This document shows positions 28,201 to 37,343 of a stretch of DNA of 64,000 bases, piece after piece. Each line of letters begins with the position of its first letter. The first letter of the stretch is position 1. Where the stretch lies: positions 107,046,635-107,110,634 of the forward strand of contig CM054180.1 in NCBI GenBank assembly GCA_028829895.1, read 5' to 3'. The notes under the pieces are model-generated. The model did no database searches. It was given only the letters and a program-made list of their open reading frames with translations, and was not told the origin of the DNA. Source of the stretch: Sinotaia quadrata (Eukaryota; Mollusca; Gastropoda; Architaenioglossa; Viviparidae). Made by a program: the position numbers and the translations under genes.

Positions 28201-30678
28201 TGTGTAGACTGGCAATACTCCAGTGTTTCTTTGTTCTCTGTTTAGGCATCAGGCTCTTGGGACAGGACTGTGAGACTGTGGAACCCCAGAAACGGGCATT
28301 GCCTTCACGTCTGTTATGGTCACATGGGTTGGGTACAAGCATTAGCATTTTCTCCTGATGGTACCTATTTGGCATCTTCCAGTGATGATGACACTGTCAG
28401 GATATGGGACGTTATCAATGGGCAGTGTATCAATACCTTAGAGGTGGGAGATGACATAGTTATCACATGCTTAACATTAAATTGAAATAAGCAGATATAA
28501 TTTATTTAAGAGTATATTAGGTTTGTTGGAGATTTTGTGATGTATTCAGACTGAAATGGATATTTAAATGATTGATGTGCTAGAAGTTAGAGGAATTTTC
28601 AATGAGAGTATGATTTGTTAGAAATTAGAGGTAAGTTGTTGCAAAGTATGCAATCTTTAAAATGTAGTGGAGCTTTGGGTGTTAATTGGTGGGGATAACA
28701 AGAGAGATATTAGAAATTAGAGGACAGAATTTTTTAAAAATTTTATGTGGTATATTAGAATTTCATCTTTAATGAATTCTTGTTTGAGACTATGGGGTGT
28801 TTTAAATGTTAAAAGAAGCTTAAGAGTATGTGTTGATTAGAATTATTAAGAAATTTGAGACTTTGAGAGTAGTTTGCTTATTGTATGTAACAAGAAATTT
28901 GAGAGTATGTGATGTTTAGAAGAAGTTCATTTTGAGATTATGTAAGGTGTTAGAAATGAAAAGGGATCTGTTGGAGAATATGTAATGTGTTAGAAATGAA
29001 AAGGGATCTGTTGGAGATTATGTAATGCATTAGAAGTGAAAAGGGATGGAGAATATGTAATGTGTTAGAAATGAAAAGGGATCTGTTGGAGAATATGTAA
29101 TGTGTTAGAAGTGAAAAGGGATCAGTTGGAGAATATGTATTGTGTTATAAGTGAGAGAATAGTTTGTTGGAAAGTATTGATAGTTTGAAAAAAAATTGTT
29201 TAGAGAGTATGTGAAGTGTTGGAACTGAGAAAATATTAGGAATTAGAGGAAGTGATTGAAATGTATTTATGACTAAAATTTCCACAAGAAAATTCAGAAA
29301 AATAAAGAAGAAAATTGTTCAGTTAATTTTGAATATTTCTAATATTTTTTTAATATTTTCTGTTTAAAGAAACAGATACATTCATATATATAATACCTCG
29401 ACAGAACCTAGACATATTTAATCGAATGACAATTTATTAAACTAATCTAATGACAGTTTGCTCAACTAATCTATTCACAAGATGTTAATCTAATCTGTTC
29501 ACAAGATGTTAATCTAATCTATTCACAAGATGTTAATCTAATCTGTTCACAAGATGTTAATCTAATCTATTCACAAGATGTTAATCTAATCTATTCACAA
29601 GATGTTAATCTAATCTGTTCACAAGATGTTAATCTAATCTATTCACAAGATGTTAATCTAATCTATTCACAAGATGTTAATCTAATCTATTCACAAGATG
29701 TTAATCTAATCTATTCACAAGATGTTAATCTAATCTGTTCACAAGATGTTAATCTAATCTATTCACAAGATGTTAAACTTATCTATTCACAAGATGTTAA
29801 ACTTATCTATTCACAAGATGTTAAACTTATCTCTTCACAAGATGTTAAAACTAATTTGTTGACAAGGTGTTAAACTAATCTATTCACCATGTGCTAACTA
29901 ACACAAAAGCAACATGTTTAAGTAGATAGCCACCTTTAGTTAGGTGTGTAAATAGCTAGCCTAATAGGTGTTTAGGTAGCTAGCTGCCTATAGTTAAGTG
30001 TGTAAATAGCTAGCATAATTGTTAGTGATTAAAGAACCTAAAGCTGAGAGATTTAATTGGTTAATGACAGCAGAATTTAGTGATTCATGGCACTATGTTA
30101 AAATCTAAAAAGAGCAAGCAGTGACATAGCTGACCATCATCAAAGTTAGGCTGCACCACCAACACCACCACCATTCCACCACTACCACTACCAAGAGAAA
30201 AAATGTACAAATTTAAAATATTAAAAAACTTATAAATAAACACATCTAGAGGTTTGCTCATCACATCTGTTCTTCCAGACCCTTCAACTACCCATTTTGC
30301 TGTTAGTTTATTGAGAAGGAGATTTTTGTGAGGTTTGGGGTGTTGTATTACATGTATATCTTTGGTAGAAATCTAAACTAGCGATTAATTTCTAATGCAG
30401 TTTAACTTTTAGCAGACATTTTATGATTTACTTTCTAAATTCATCAAAGTCTTATTTTGTTTGTTTCAGAACACTTTTATTTAACAACAATTAAAAATTT
30501 AAGTATATTTTTCATGATATAACTGGTACTTTTAAAAAGAGGAAAAGAAGTGTGATTTAATATCAGTGTGTTTGTCTAACCACAGGGAAAGACGGATCAA
30601 GCACAACACTGTTCTTTCACAAAAGGTGGTGCTCTTGTGGCATCAGGGGCTGCTTTGGTAACTCTGGCACTCACTTAA
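19213..30678 (+). CDS. WDR38: WD repeat-containing protein 38 (whole gene, 8 exons)
   Basis: Coding exons 19213-19278, 20226-20346, 21570-21686, 24057-24154, 24820-24900, 25472-25603, 28246-28443 and 30586-30678 total 906 bp, giving a 301-residue WD40 protein. All introns are GT-AG and all phases match. Repeats begin near residues 17, 60, 101, 144, 191, 232 and 273; the last is short. Repeats 3-5 each contain the motif SGSWD and most end in a form of RLW or IWD. From memory of the family, the short N-terminus, the FGGHKDEVN opening, the repeated SGSWD and the short tail after blade seven match vertebrate WDR38 (about 314 residues) better than other WD40 proteins. A seven-bladed propeller for protein binding is expected; the biochemical role of WDR38 is not established. 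The start was chosen because length and sequence fit the family; an alternative upstream start cannot be excluded. Confidence 0.85.
19279..20225. other. WDR38 intron 1
   Basis: AT-rich intron with no recognisable feature except diverged direct repeats around 19830-20060 containing AATTTCATTTGTCTCA. Confidence 0.6.
20226..20346 (+). CDS. WDR38: WDR38 exon 2
   Basis: Follows acceptor GTTATCAG and encodes the rest of blade 1 (VNCVAFSPDF, VTGSDDQRVRIF) up to LKGHE plus one base of a Gly codon. Donor is AAG|GTTAGT. Confidence 0.85.
20369..20502 (-). mobile_element. Fragment of LTR-like interspersed repeat (3' end)
   Basis: Read on the minus strand, this matches 52300-52450: shared blocks include GCCACTTAGT, TTAATTAATTAATCA, AATTACAAGTGATGAGAAT and CGTCTCTCTCAC, in the same order. 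It begins only about 23 bp after the exon 2 donor of WDR38. It is an old fragment with no coding capacity. Confidence 0.6.
21085..21375. repeat. (ACT)n-type trinucleotide repeat with ~60-bp higher-order unit
   Basis: Runs of CTA/ACT triplets interrupted by a block containing ATTCCTATTA and GTGCTACGTCTACTACTAC, duplicated at least twice. The open frame over this block (21223-21420) is low-complexity Leu/Tyr/Thr and is not a gene. Confidence 0.85.
21570..21686 (+). CDS. WDR38: WDR38 exon 3
   Basis: Acceptor GAAACAG; two bases complete the split Gly codon, then SVKSVAISS and SGSYDKTVRLW of blade 2, ending in LHVLK plus one base. Donor is AAG|GTCAGA. Confidence 0.85.
22560..23190. repeat. Diverged 60-70 bp minisatellite
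   Basis: About seven loosely related copies of a unit with the blocks GTAGCAAACAGCTCA, TCTGATGGAT and AGACATTAATATTATGAC. Spacing is irregular and the ends are diverged. Confidence 0.6.
23425..23850. repeat. 24-bp AT-rich minisatellite
   Basis: About 16 copies of a unit near AATGAATACATATATAATAA plus ATAT. Because 24 is divisible by three, several frames stay open on both strands (for example 23427-23954 minus); these peptides are repeat artefacts. Confidence 0.9.
24057..24154 (+). CDS. WDR38: WDR38 exon 4
   Basis: Acceptor CCTTTCAG; completes a Gly codon and encodes HSKSVEVVIFSG and SGSWDRTAILWDVQ of blade 3, ending in phase 0. Donor is CAG|GTGTGT. Confidence 0.88.
24155..24819. other. WDR38 intron 4
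   Basis: GT-rich at the 5' end and otherwise AT-rich; nothing else recognised. Confidence 0.6.
24820..24900 (+). CDS. WDR38: WDR38 exon 5
   Basis: 27 codons after acceptor ACATTGCAG, from EGYAIKVF through GHTSLVQSASFSPDRELL (start of blade 4). Phase 0 at both ends; donor CTT|GTAAGT is the strongest in the gene. Confidence 0.88.
24880..25200. repeat. Degenerate copies of the exon 5 end and splice donor
   Basis: The exon 5 junction (GACAGAGAACTTCTTGTAAG) is echoed downstream in the intron near 24978 (GACAGAGAACCTCTTGTAAA), 25105 (GACACAGAACTTCAGGTAAG) and 25155 (CACAGCAAGATTCTTGTAAG), each followed by a version of TATACTGA. Two of the copies keep a GTAAGT-type donor. Confidence 0.65.
25224..25460. 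repeat. 64-bp tandem repeat abutting the exon 6 acceptor
   Basis: Nearly four copies with a 64-bp period (copy starts at 25224 and 25288), unit beginning CATTAGTCAAATTAATTA and containing TTTAAATGGGTCATGTTTAT. The last copy is cut short where the polypyrimidine tract of exon 6 begins. Confidence 0.9.
25472..25603 (+). CDS. WDR38: WDR38 exon 6
   Basis: 44 codons after acceptor TTTCCACTAG: ASGSWDFTVRLWALGDQ completes blade 4, then QGHKGNVHAVTFSKDGML opens blade 5. Phase 0 at both ends; donor CTT|GTTAGT. An open frame continues into the intron, but only the spliced form restores the WD motif. Confidence 0.88.
25604..28245. other. WDR38 intron 6
   Basis: AT-rich intron of 2.6 kb. Some short segments (27330-27470 and 27870-28060) look less random but carry no recognisable domain and could be decayed repeats. 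Confidence 0.55.
28246..28443 (+). CDS. WDR38: WDR38 exon 7
   Basis: 66 codons after acceptor CTGTTTAG: ASGSWDRTVRLW closes blade 5 and the whole of blade 6 follows (YGHMGWVQALAFSPDG, SSSDDDTVRIWDV). Phase 0; donor GAG|GTGGGA. Confidence 0.9.
28900..29145. repeat. ~40-bp minisatellite
   Basis: Five to six copies of a unit combining GAAATGAAAAGGGATCTGTT and GGAGAATATGTAATGTGTTA, one with an internal deletion, within WDR38 intron 7. Confidence 0.8.
29450..29890. repeat. 24-bp tandem repeat array
   Basis: About 18 copies of CTATTCACAAGATGTTAATC plus TAAT. A/G variants (CTATTC versus CTGTTC) alternate, and the end copies are diverged (AAACTTATC). Within WDR38 intron 7. Confidence 0.92.
30586..30678 (+). 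CDS. WDR38: WDR38 exon 8 (stop codon)
   Basis: 30 codons plus TAA after acceptor CTAACCACAG. It encodes the short seventh blade (QAQHCSFTKGGALVASGAA), resembling the AHTCAFTPDG...SGAA ending recalled for vertebrate WDR38. Only part of a canonical blade is present. Confidence 0.82.
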   Translation, partial: GKTDQAQHCSFTKGGALVASGAALVTLALT

Positions 30679-30869
30679 CCACCACTCAGCAGAGGAACTA
30701 TATTCCCCAGACTTTTGAAGTGATTATTTCCTTTATTAATCAGAGAGAAAACTCTGGAATCAAAGAAATTTGTGAATGGTACTTCACTAGCTCTACTCAT
30801 CCATGTCAGAACTTTGTTTAAATGCTTTAGCCATTTGAAATCTGTAATAAGACATGGAGAGTGTAGCCC

Positions 30870-31250
30870 TGTAAAACACTTGGGACAATTGCTACAACAG
30901 TGTGAGAGCCATGCACAAATGCTACACCCATGTAAGAGCCATTCATGAATGCTATAGCCAGGTGAAAGTTATGCATGAATGCTGCAAGCCTGTGAGAGTC
31001 ATGCATGAATGCTACAGTTGGGCATGCTAAAGTCCATCTGAAAGTCACGCATGAATGCTGCATCCATGTGAGAGTCATGCATGATTGCTACAGTCATGCA
31101 AGCTAAAGTCCATGAGAAAGTCATGCATGAGTGCTTTAGCTATGTGAAAGCCATACATAAATGCTAAAGCCACATCAAACACAAATGCTATAGCAGAGTG
31201 AGGTCTATGCACGAATACTATAGCCATGCAGGAGTCATGAAATGTGATGT
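30870..31250. repeat. ~30-bp minisatellite in the WDR38 3' flank
   Basis: About ten diverged copies with the core GAGAGTCATGCATGAATGCT, variably spaced. Minus-strand open frames over this block are repeat by-products. Confidence 0.75.
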
Positions 31251-31257
31251 TTAATTC

Positions 31258-31450
31258 ATGAAGACTGGGGCCTGTCTGATAGTTAGCACTGCTGTTAGCT
31301 GATGTATCATGTTTGTGAAATGAAGATTGAGGCCTTTCTGACAATTGTCACTGCTGTTAGCTGATGTATCATGTTTGTGAAATGAAGATTGAGGCCTTTC
31401 TGACAATTGTCACTGCTGTTAGCTGATGTATCATGTTTGTGAAATGAAGG
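31258..31450. repeat. 62-bp tandem repeat, three copies
   Basis: Unit contains GAAGATTGAGGCCTTTCTGA and GCTGTTAGCTGATGTATCAT; the second and third copies are nearly identical. Confidence 0.85.
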
Positions 31451-31729
31451 TGAAACAATGAACTCCTGTGCAGTCCTTGAATTTCTCCCCAAGAATCACT
31501 GACTGTGACATATTTTATTTTTAAAATTGTCAAGATCTGTGCATATATTTTCACTTTGCTAGCTACACGGAGAATGTTGTATTTTGAAGTGGGTAACAAA
31601 CATTTCAAATTAGTTTACTCACTTCACCCATGTAAACTGATTCAGCTGTCATTCAGATTGGAATCATTGGTTTTCATGTGGATTGTTGTCCACTCGAACA
31701 TAAAAATTGTGTTTTATCAGCGAACCAAT

Positions 31730-31915
31730 TAATCTTTCCTCATTAGAACACTGATCTTAAAAATCTTTGACCAATAGAACACCGATCTTATAAATTTTTG
31801 ACGAATAAAATATCGACCTTATACATCTTGGTCCAAATAAAGAGCGACCCTATAAATCTGTGTCCAATACAACACCGACATAAATCTTTGTCCGGTGAAA
31901 CAAACCTTATTTGCC
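31730..31915. repeat. Diverged ~35-bp repeat
   Basis: Five loose copies of a unit like CCAATAGAACACCGATCTTA followed by TAAATCTTTG. It includes both candidate AATAAA signals for WDR38. Confidence 0.6.
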
Positions 31916-32473
31916 CAACGGAACATATATAGATCTTATCATCGTATTTTTATTATTAAGCATTGACTTTATCCCCCGGAATTTCAACTTTTATGAATTT
32001 TAATTTTAAAATATTTCCTTCTGTCACTTTCTGCAGTGAATGTTGATGGACCTGTGTTAACTTTTTTCGTCAGCCCCAATAATGAATGTTACGTTGTTCT
32101 TTCAGTCTTTCATTGCTGATATGGGTTTTCTTGTTGCTGTTTTTTTTTTTTAAAAACATTTTGTCTTCTTTTTTTCAGCCCAGTAGTTGTGGTCTGATCA
32201 TGTGAAACGTTAAGATAATGAAAATATAACAGTATTACTATTTATTAATATTGTCTTGTTTGTATGTTCTTTCAGCATTTGTTGTGTGTGGCTAGCAAAA
32301 CAGAATTAAAAAAAACAACAACATATTTTATTGTTTCATTTCAGTTAAGTTACAAATTGTTTTCGCTGCGTCATCCTGAATTAATTTCGTCATAGCTGAA
32401 CATCTTGATTCTTTGTAGACGTCACAGATTGGTTGTAGTGACGTCGAAATGATGAGTGTTCGGCGCTTTGCAT

Positions 32474-32590
32474 TGCCTGAACCTGTATAAAATTACCTCA
32501 ATGCTCAGACATCATGTACGAAAAATAATGCCTGAACCCGTATAAAATTACCTCAATGCTCAGACATCATTTGCGAAAAATAATGCCTGA
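32474..32590. repeat. 55-bp direct duplication
   Basis: Two near-identical copies starting at 32474 and 32529 with TGCCTGAACC and ATTACCTCAATGCTCAGACA, plus a partial third start. Confidence 0.85.
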
Positions 32591-33044
32591 ACTTTCCTAC
32601 AATAAAGGGGAGATAAAAGCTGACATCGTTTGCTATCAGAGCTCACGACGTATCGTGAGTTTCGTGCAAGATGCTCGAGTAGGAGAGTGAAGACGTGAGT
32701 GTGTGTAAAATTACCTCGTTCTGCTCTTCATATCTTATAAGTGCCACCAAGGGTTGGTGTGGGCAGATCCGAATGTGATATGAATGAGATTTTATGTTGT
32801 AATCAGTCAGATTAAGATAACTATCCAACCCGCGCATTGTACACGAATTTGCCTGTCATTACATTGAGTGCCAGAACTCGAGGGCAACTTAATTGTAAAA
32901 GCTGAAGGGTTTAATTAGGCAACCAGCCTGTCGTTAGTATAGGTGTGTATATTAAAATTCATAACTTTAAAACCTGACACTGAGACAGGGTCGTTAAAAA
33001 TAAGCTGGTATGTAACATGTCCCAACAATCTAATCGTTTCACTA

Positions 33045-33135
33045 TTCACTATCATTACTTTAATCATCACTTGATTTTGATGATTAATTAATTAATTATA
33101 ATCATATCCATTAACTAAGTAGCGTTGGCATCACT
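33045..33135 (+). mobile_element. LTR-end fragment
   Basis: Matches 52375-52450 in the same orientation: ATTAATTAATTA, then ATCATA.CCATTAACTAAGT, then GCGTTGGC. A short relic. Confidence 0.5.
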
Positions 33136-33611
33136 GAGTATTTTATTTAACCGTGACTGGCAATCTATGATAAAGTAAGAATAATAGCTATATTTTGACA
33201 ACTAGTTCGAAAACATTATACTTAAAAAATATAAATAAGATAAGAACTGGTATGAGATGTATAATATAAAACCTACTCAATTTAACTTACAGGCAGATTT
33301 GAGCAAATTCACACATTAATATGAAAGAGTAATTGTCGAATAATTTAATGAAAGTCTTTTTCGTTACAATTACTTCTTTCTTGGTATAGATTCATATATT
33401 ATGTACTATTACATATGATGTTTTGTGGATTATTTAATATCGGTTACAAAATAACTTTAAAAACTGTTGGCACCCGCCACACTGTTCTGAGAAGTGAATG
33501 TTCTCTTGGCCAATATATGTTGGATTCCACTGGGCTTTGGGTATTTAAATGACGTCGAATGAATTTAAGGAAATAAATCGTTTGTGGGGATAAAGTGTGA
33601 CAAAAAAAAGA

Positions 33612-33617
33612 TTTATT
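33612..33617 (-). terminator. Probable poly(A) signal of gene A
   Basis: TTTATT on the plus strand is AATAAA on the minus strand, 44 nt beyond the gene A stop codon. Confidence 0.5.
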
Positions 33618-33660
33618 TAAAAGAATTCACTGCTTGCCTTGAACTGCTTTTTAATCAGGA

Positions 33661-35763
33661 TTAAAATTTCACATTATTTACACTACGCTGTGAATTGGAA
33701 TTTCCATGATTAATTTTGAACAACTGCAACATAATTCGTTTCCGTCTCTTTTCATCTCTTGTTCGTATCCCACGCTCACGGAGAACAGTTAGGCAGTAGA
33801 GAACAGTAGTCAAGGCTGGGCTGAGTGGTAAAACTATGGTTGCCATGGCAATAGTAATCTCTCTAGTGACATAATTTCCAGTTAATGCGAGAAATCCTAG
33901 AATCACGATTGGAAAGCAAGACATGGCGTTAAACAAAACAATAATGCTGACACGTTGTGCAATAATGACATCTTGTCGCACAGTGGTCATCTCTGTAGAT
34001 GACAAGCCTTGTATGCAGATAGCACTAAATATAAAGAGTAATCCAACAACGTCTGCCGAGATTAAGACACAGTTCAAGATTATCATAATACCATATGAAT
34101 AAAACTTGCCTTCAAATGTCTGCCTAGTTATCGGCAGAGGACTGCATATGTCCGTATGACTGTACAAGTTCCAGTGTGACGTCATAGGTAGAAAGGGTAC
34201 AGAGGCTAACGCAATGCATACACACCAAGTTAGTGCACATACTAAGTGTGCCGAGCGGTTCTGGAAATGTTTGTGAGCGTGAGGAAAGTAAAACAGACAA
34301 ACTTGGTCGATCATGAGGAGAGAAGTAAGAAACATGGACATTTCTTTGGATACCAGAGCCAGAAATCCTGCCAGTTTACACATGGCGCTGTTTTTCCAGG
34401 CCACATCTTCCCAGAAATAGTTCTCCCCATACGTCCAGTCTGCCGAACCAATCAGAACAAGGTACACACCCATAAGAAAGTCAGACACGCACAAATGAGT
34501 AACAAATGTGTTGTAAACACGGACATTTGTTGTAGGACTGACTACTCGGTAGACAAGTGAACTCATGTTTCCTAGTAAAGATAAAATTGCAAAGATTACA
34601 AGAAAACATCTGTAGATAAAGGAGGGCAAAAGTGTTCCACAAGAAGATATTTCGTCAGTTGGAGCTTGGCAGTCGGTAATCATTACACCTGCAGGCAGCA
34701 TGGCAGGACAGCAGAGTTTATAGTCATCAGTGAAAATGGTCTGCAGTTTGGTCAGGCCTTGAAACAGGTCACGTGGATATTTTGTGATTGGACAACCACG
34801 AATGTCAACTTTACGTAACTTGTTCAGAAGTTTCAAACCCTCCCGTTCTACACTGTCAATGCCACTGGACTTCAAGATCAAAGTCTCCAAATTAGGAAAC
34901 ATGATAAAGGAACTCCCGTTTAGCTCTGGCATATAAACTCCAGACAAGTCAAGGTTGCGTATTTTCGGAAAATTAAATGCAACAAGATTGTCAAAATGAA
35001 AAATAGTCCCTAATGGATTCCCGGCTAATGATAATGTATTCAGATTTTGAAAGCCCAGCAGGTGTTTCTGAGTTATGAATGTAAATTTATTATTGCTGAG
35101 ATCTAGCGTTTGTAGGTTGTCTAAAACTATGATGTCCATCGTCTTCAGTCCACAATGTTCTAGACTCAGATATACTAGGAACGTGTTGTTACTGAAGTCA
35201 CCTGGCGTCATGAGAGAATGTCCAGCATTCACATAACGAAGTTCTGGAAAATCACGGGCTTGGAATGGCCGGGAACACAAGAAAGCTAGTCCGTGACACG
35301 TGCAGGTGTCTGGACATTTAAGATCACACAGAAGTTCGTCATCGTGTTTTGGACATTGGAATATTCCGTCACACACGTGACTGGTGTGCAGACACACCAT
35401 GGACGTCCGACAACGGTAGTAACCAGGACAGCTGTAGCTGTCACATTCTGCTTCGTCCTCATGACCTGGACAGTCGAACACCTTGTTACAGCGGACAAAA
35501 ACAGGCAGACAGTACCCAGTATCCGGACAGAGAAAGTGAGTTTCTGGACATCTAATGACTGAGTTGTGACTGTTTGGCTTTTCCTCCACATAAGGCTGCA
35601 TCTTATAACGTCCTTTACCGTCCAGGTGTATCACGGCAGGTGGTGGCAAACTAATGCAGGTATCATTTAATTTAAATACATCTCGTTTGTAGTTACACAT
35701 ATCTTCGTCTGAACCATCTACACACTGCTCCATGCCATCACAGAGTTGATTGATATATACACA
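33661..35763 (-). CDS. Gene A exon 5: LDLa modules, LRRs, 7TM and tail
   Basis: Begins at acceptor TTTCTGTAAG (phase 0) with CVYINQLCDG, completing an LDLa module started in exon 4 (SDEDMC), and runs without interruption to the stop codon. It holds LDLa modules around CPETHFLCPDTGYC and SCPGYYRCRTSMVC, six leucine-rich repeats (for example LQTLDLSNNKF), the C-cap and all seven helices. TM2 keeps the conserved Asp (LCVSDFLMG). The whole 7TM domain in one exon is common in this receptor class. Confidence 0.92.
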   Translation of the reverse strand, partial: CVYINQLCDGMEQCVDGSDEDMCNYKRDVFKLNDTCISLPPPAVIHLDGKGRYKMQPYVEEKPNSHNSVIRCPETHFLCPDTGYCLPVFVRCNKVFDCPGHEDEAECDSYSCPGYYRCRTSMVCLHTSHVCDGIFQCPKHDDELLCDLKCPDTCTCHGLAFLCSRPFQARDFPELRYVNAGHSLMTPGDFSNNTFLVYLSLEHCGLKTMDIIVLDNLQTLDLSNNKFTFITQKHLLGFQNLNTLSLAGNPLGTIFHFDNLVAFNFPKIRNLDLSGVYMPELNGSSFIMFPNLETLILKSSGIDSVEREGLKLLNKLRKVDIRGCPITKYPRDLFQGLTKLQTIFTDDYKLCCPAMLPAGVMITDCQAPTDEISSCGTLLPSFIYRCFLVIFAILSLLGNMSSLVYRVVSPTTNVRVYNTFVTHLCVSDFLMGVYLVLIGSADWTYGENYFWEDVAWKNSAMCKLAGFLALVSKEMSMFLTSLLMIDQVCLFYFPHAHKHFQNRSAHLVCALTWCVCIALASVPFLPMTSHWNLYSHTDICSPLPITRQTFEGKFYSYGIMIILNCVLISADVVGLLFIFSAICIQGLSSTEMTTVRQDVIIAQRVSIIVLFNAMSCFPIVILGFLALTGNYVTREITIAMATIVLPLSPALTTVLYCLTVLRERGIRTRDEKRRKRIMLQLFKINHGNSNSQRSVNNVKF

Positions 35764-37173
35764 CTTACAGAAAGAACAAAATAAAACATATCACAGGAAC
35801 AAGTAATGGATCTAGTATCTAGTTAATTAGAACTAAAATATGCGAGCGGGGAAAAAGTTTATAAAAGTACATGTACAGTACATTGTGAGTACATTTGAAA
35901 TTTTGAAACAATCTACAACGTGCGTGGAAAAAATATAATTTATTCATTATCATTTTCTTTTCTTTTCTTTCTTTCTTTTTTATGTCTTTTTCTACTTACT
36001 GACTTTTTATAAAACTTTTATAGTAATACTAAATTCACACCAACACTTTGACTTAACACACTAATTCACCTACAGATGGCGGTGCAGTTGTTTGACTCTA
36101 GTTATTTAGGGATGACGGTCTGTTATTCTTTGTGATTAATAAGTTTGACACGTCACGTCTCCACACGGTACAACTGTAGCCTACAAGAACAATGCAAACA
36201 ATCACACTATAGTGACGTCAACGTTGTAACAAGACAACATACCACAGTTACGGTTGAGGACGCACTAACAGCAACACGAAAAAAGACACTTCACTGACAG
36301 TTAACAATACACTATGCCACAGTTACGGTTGAGGACGCACTAACAGCAACCCGAAAAAAGACACTTCACTGACAGTTAACAATACACTATGCCACAGTTA
36401 CGGTTGAGGACGCACTAACAGCAACACGAAAAGAGACACTGCACTGGTAGATAACAATACACTTTTAATGACGCCTAAAGAAATGTTTAACAATTAAAAT
36501 TTTAGAAATAGGAGAATAATAAATTTTAGATATGACGCATGGCGCAATCTTCGAGTCACAGATCAGGTGTCATCTAACCAAAATTTCACCTCATGTCTCA
36601 ATGTTCTCACTCTCCTCATTTCGATACACAAGCATTGCTGGAATAGAGGCAAACAATTTTACAATCATTTATGCACTTAGCTCTCCAGTGTAGTTGCGGT
36701 TGTCTGTCCTATTCACCTGCGCATGCGCAACATTACACTGATAAGTCGCTTGTCTTCACATCCAAGCAAAGGTAACTTTCTCTCTCATAAACTGGTGGCC
36801 TGACCCGAACAACTCATTCGGAATAACTAATAAAAAACCTTCACCTTGATGAAGGGTACGAGCTCTGGTACTGAACATAAAGACCCTAGAAAAAAATTCA
36901 TCTCTAAAATTTCTCTAGCTCTAGCTAAATAACTCTTACCGACGATCTTTGAGATTTAAAAAATCATTATTAGAACACCATACTAGACTATACTACTCAC
37001 TTTTCATTCATACAATTGTAAGTCCGTAGTAGAAACGAAGCGAGAGCCAGTATTCTAGGTAAGCTATCAGACTGATATGTGGATAGAAAATGGATTTAGA
37101 AGAATATATTTAGTTTTTAATTTTATTGAATATTTTCGATGTAAACTCTTCAATGAGTATCCTAACGTCAACA

Positions 37174-37213
<40 letters not shown>

Positions 37214-37296
37214 GGGGATGATAATTGTCTTTTTCAGATCAACGCAAGTTGAGAACGAAAGGAGAGGGGAGAGAAACGTCGTGTTTATTATTCGTG

Positions 37297-37343
<47 letters not shown>

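Larger units (their letters stand above)
28444..30585. other. WDR38 intron 7
   Basis: Contains two minisatellites (28900-29145 and 29450-29890). The remainder is AT-rich with no recognised feature. Confidence 0.6.
30679..33611. other. WDR38 3' flank and intergenic DNA
   Basis: Begins with the probable WDR38 3' UTR and contains several tandem repeats. Candidate poly(A) signals AATAAA lie at 31804-31809 and 31836-31841, which would imply a 3' UTR of about 1.1 kb. An LTR-end fragment lies at 33045-33135. No coding exon was recognised. Confidence 0.5.

Noticed and set aside
29450..29890. Regular direct-repeat array that could suggest CRISPR
   Set aside because: Eukaryotic intron; units are contiguous with no unique spacers, so this is a minisatellite. 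The same applies to 41500-41985, 43195-43995 and 52452-52835.
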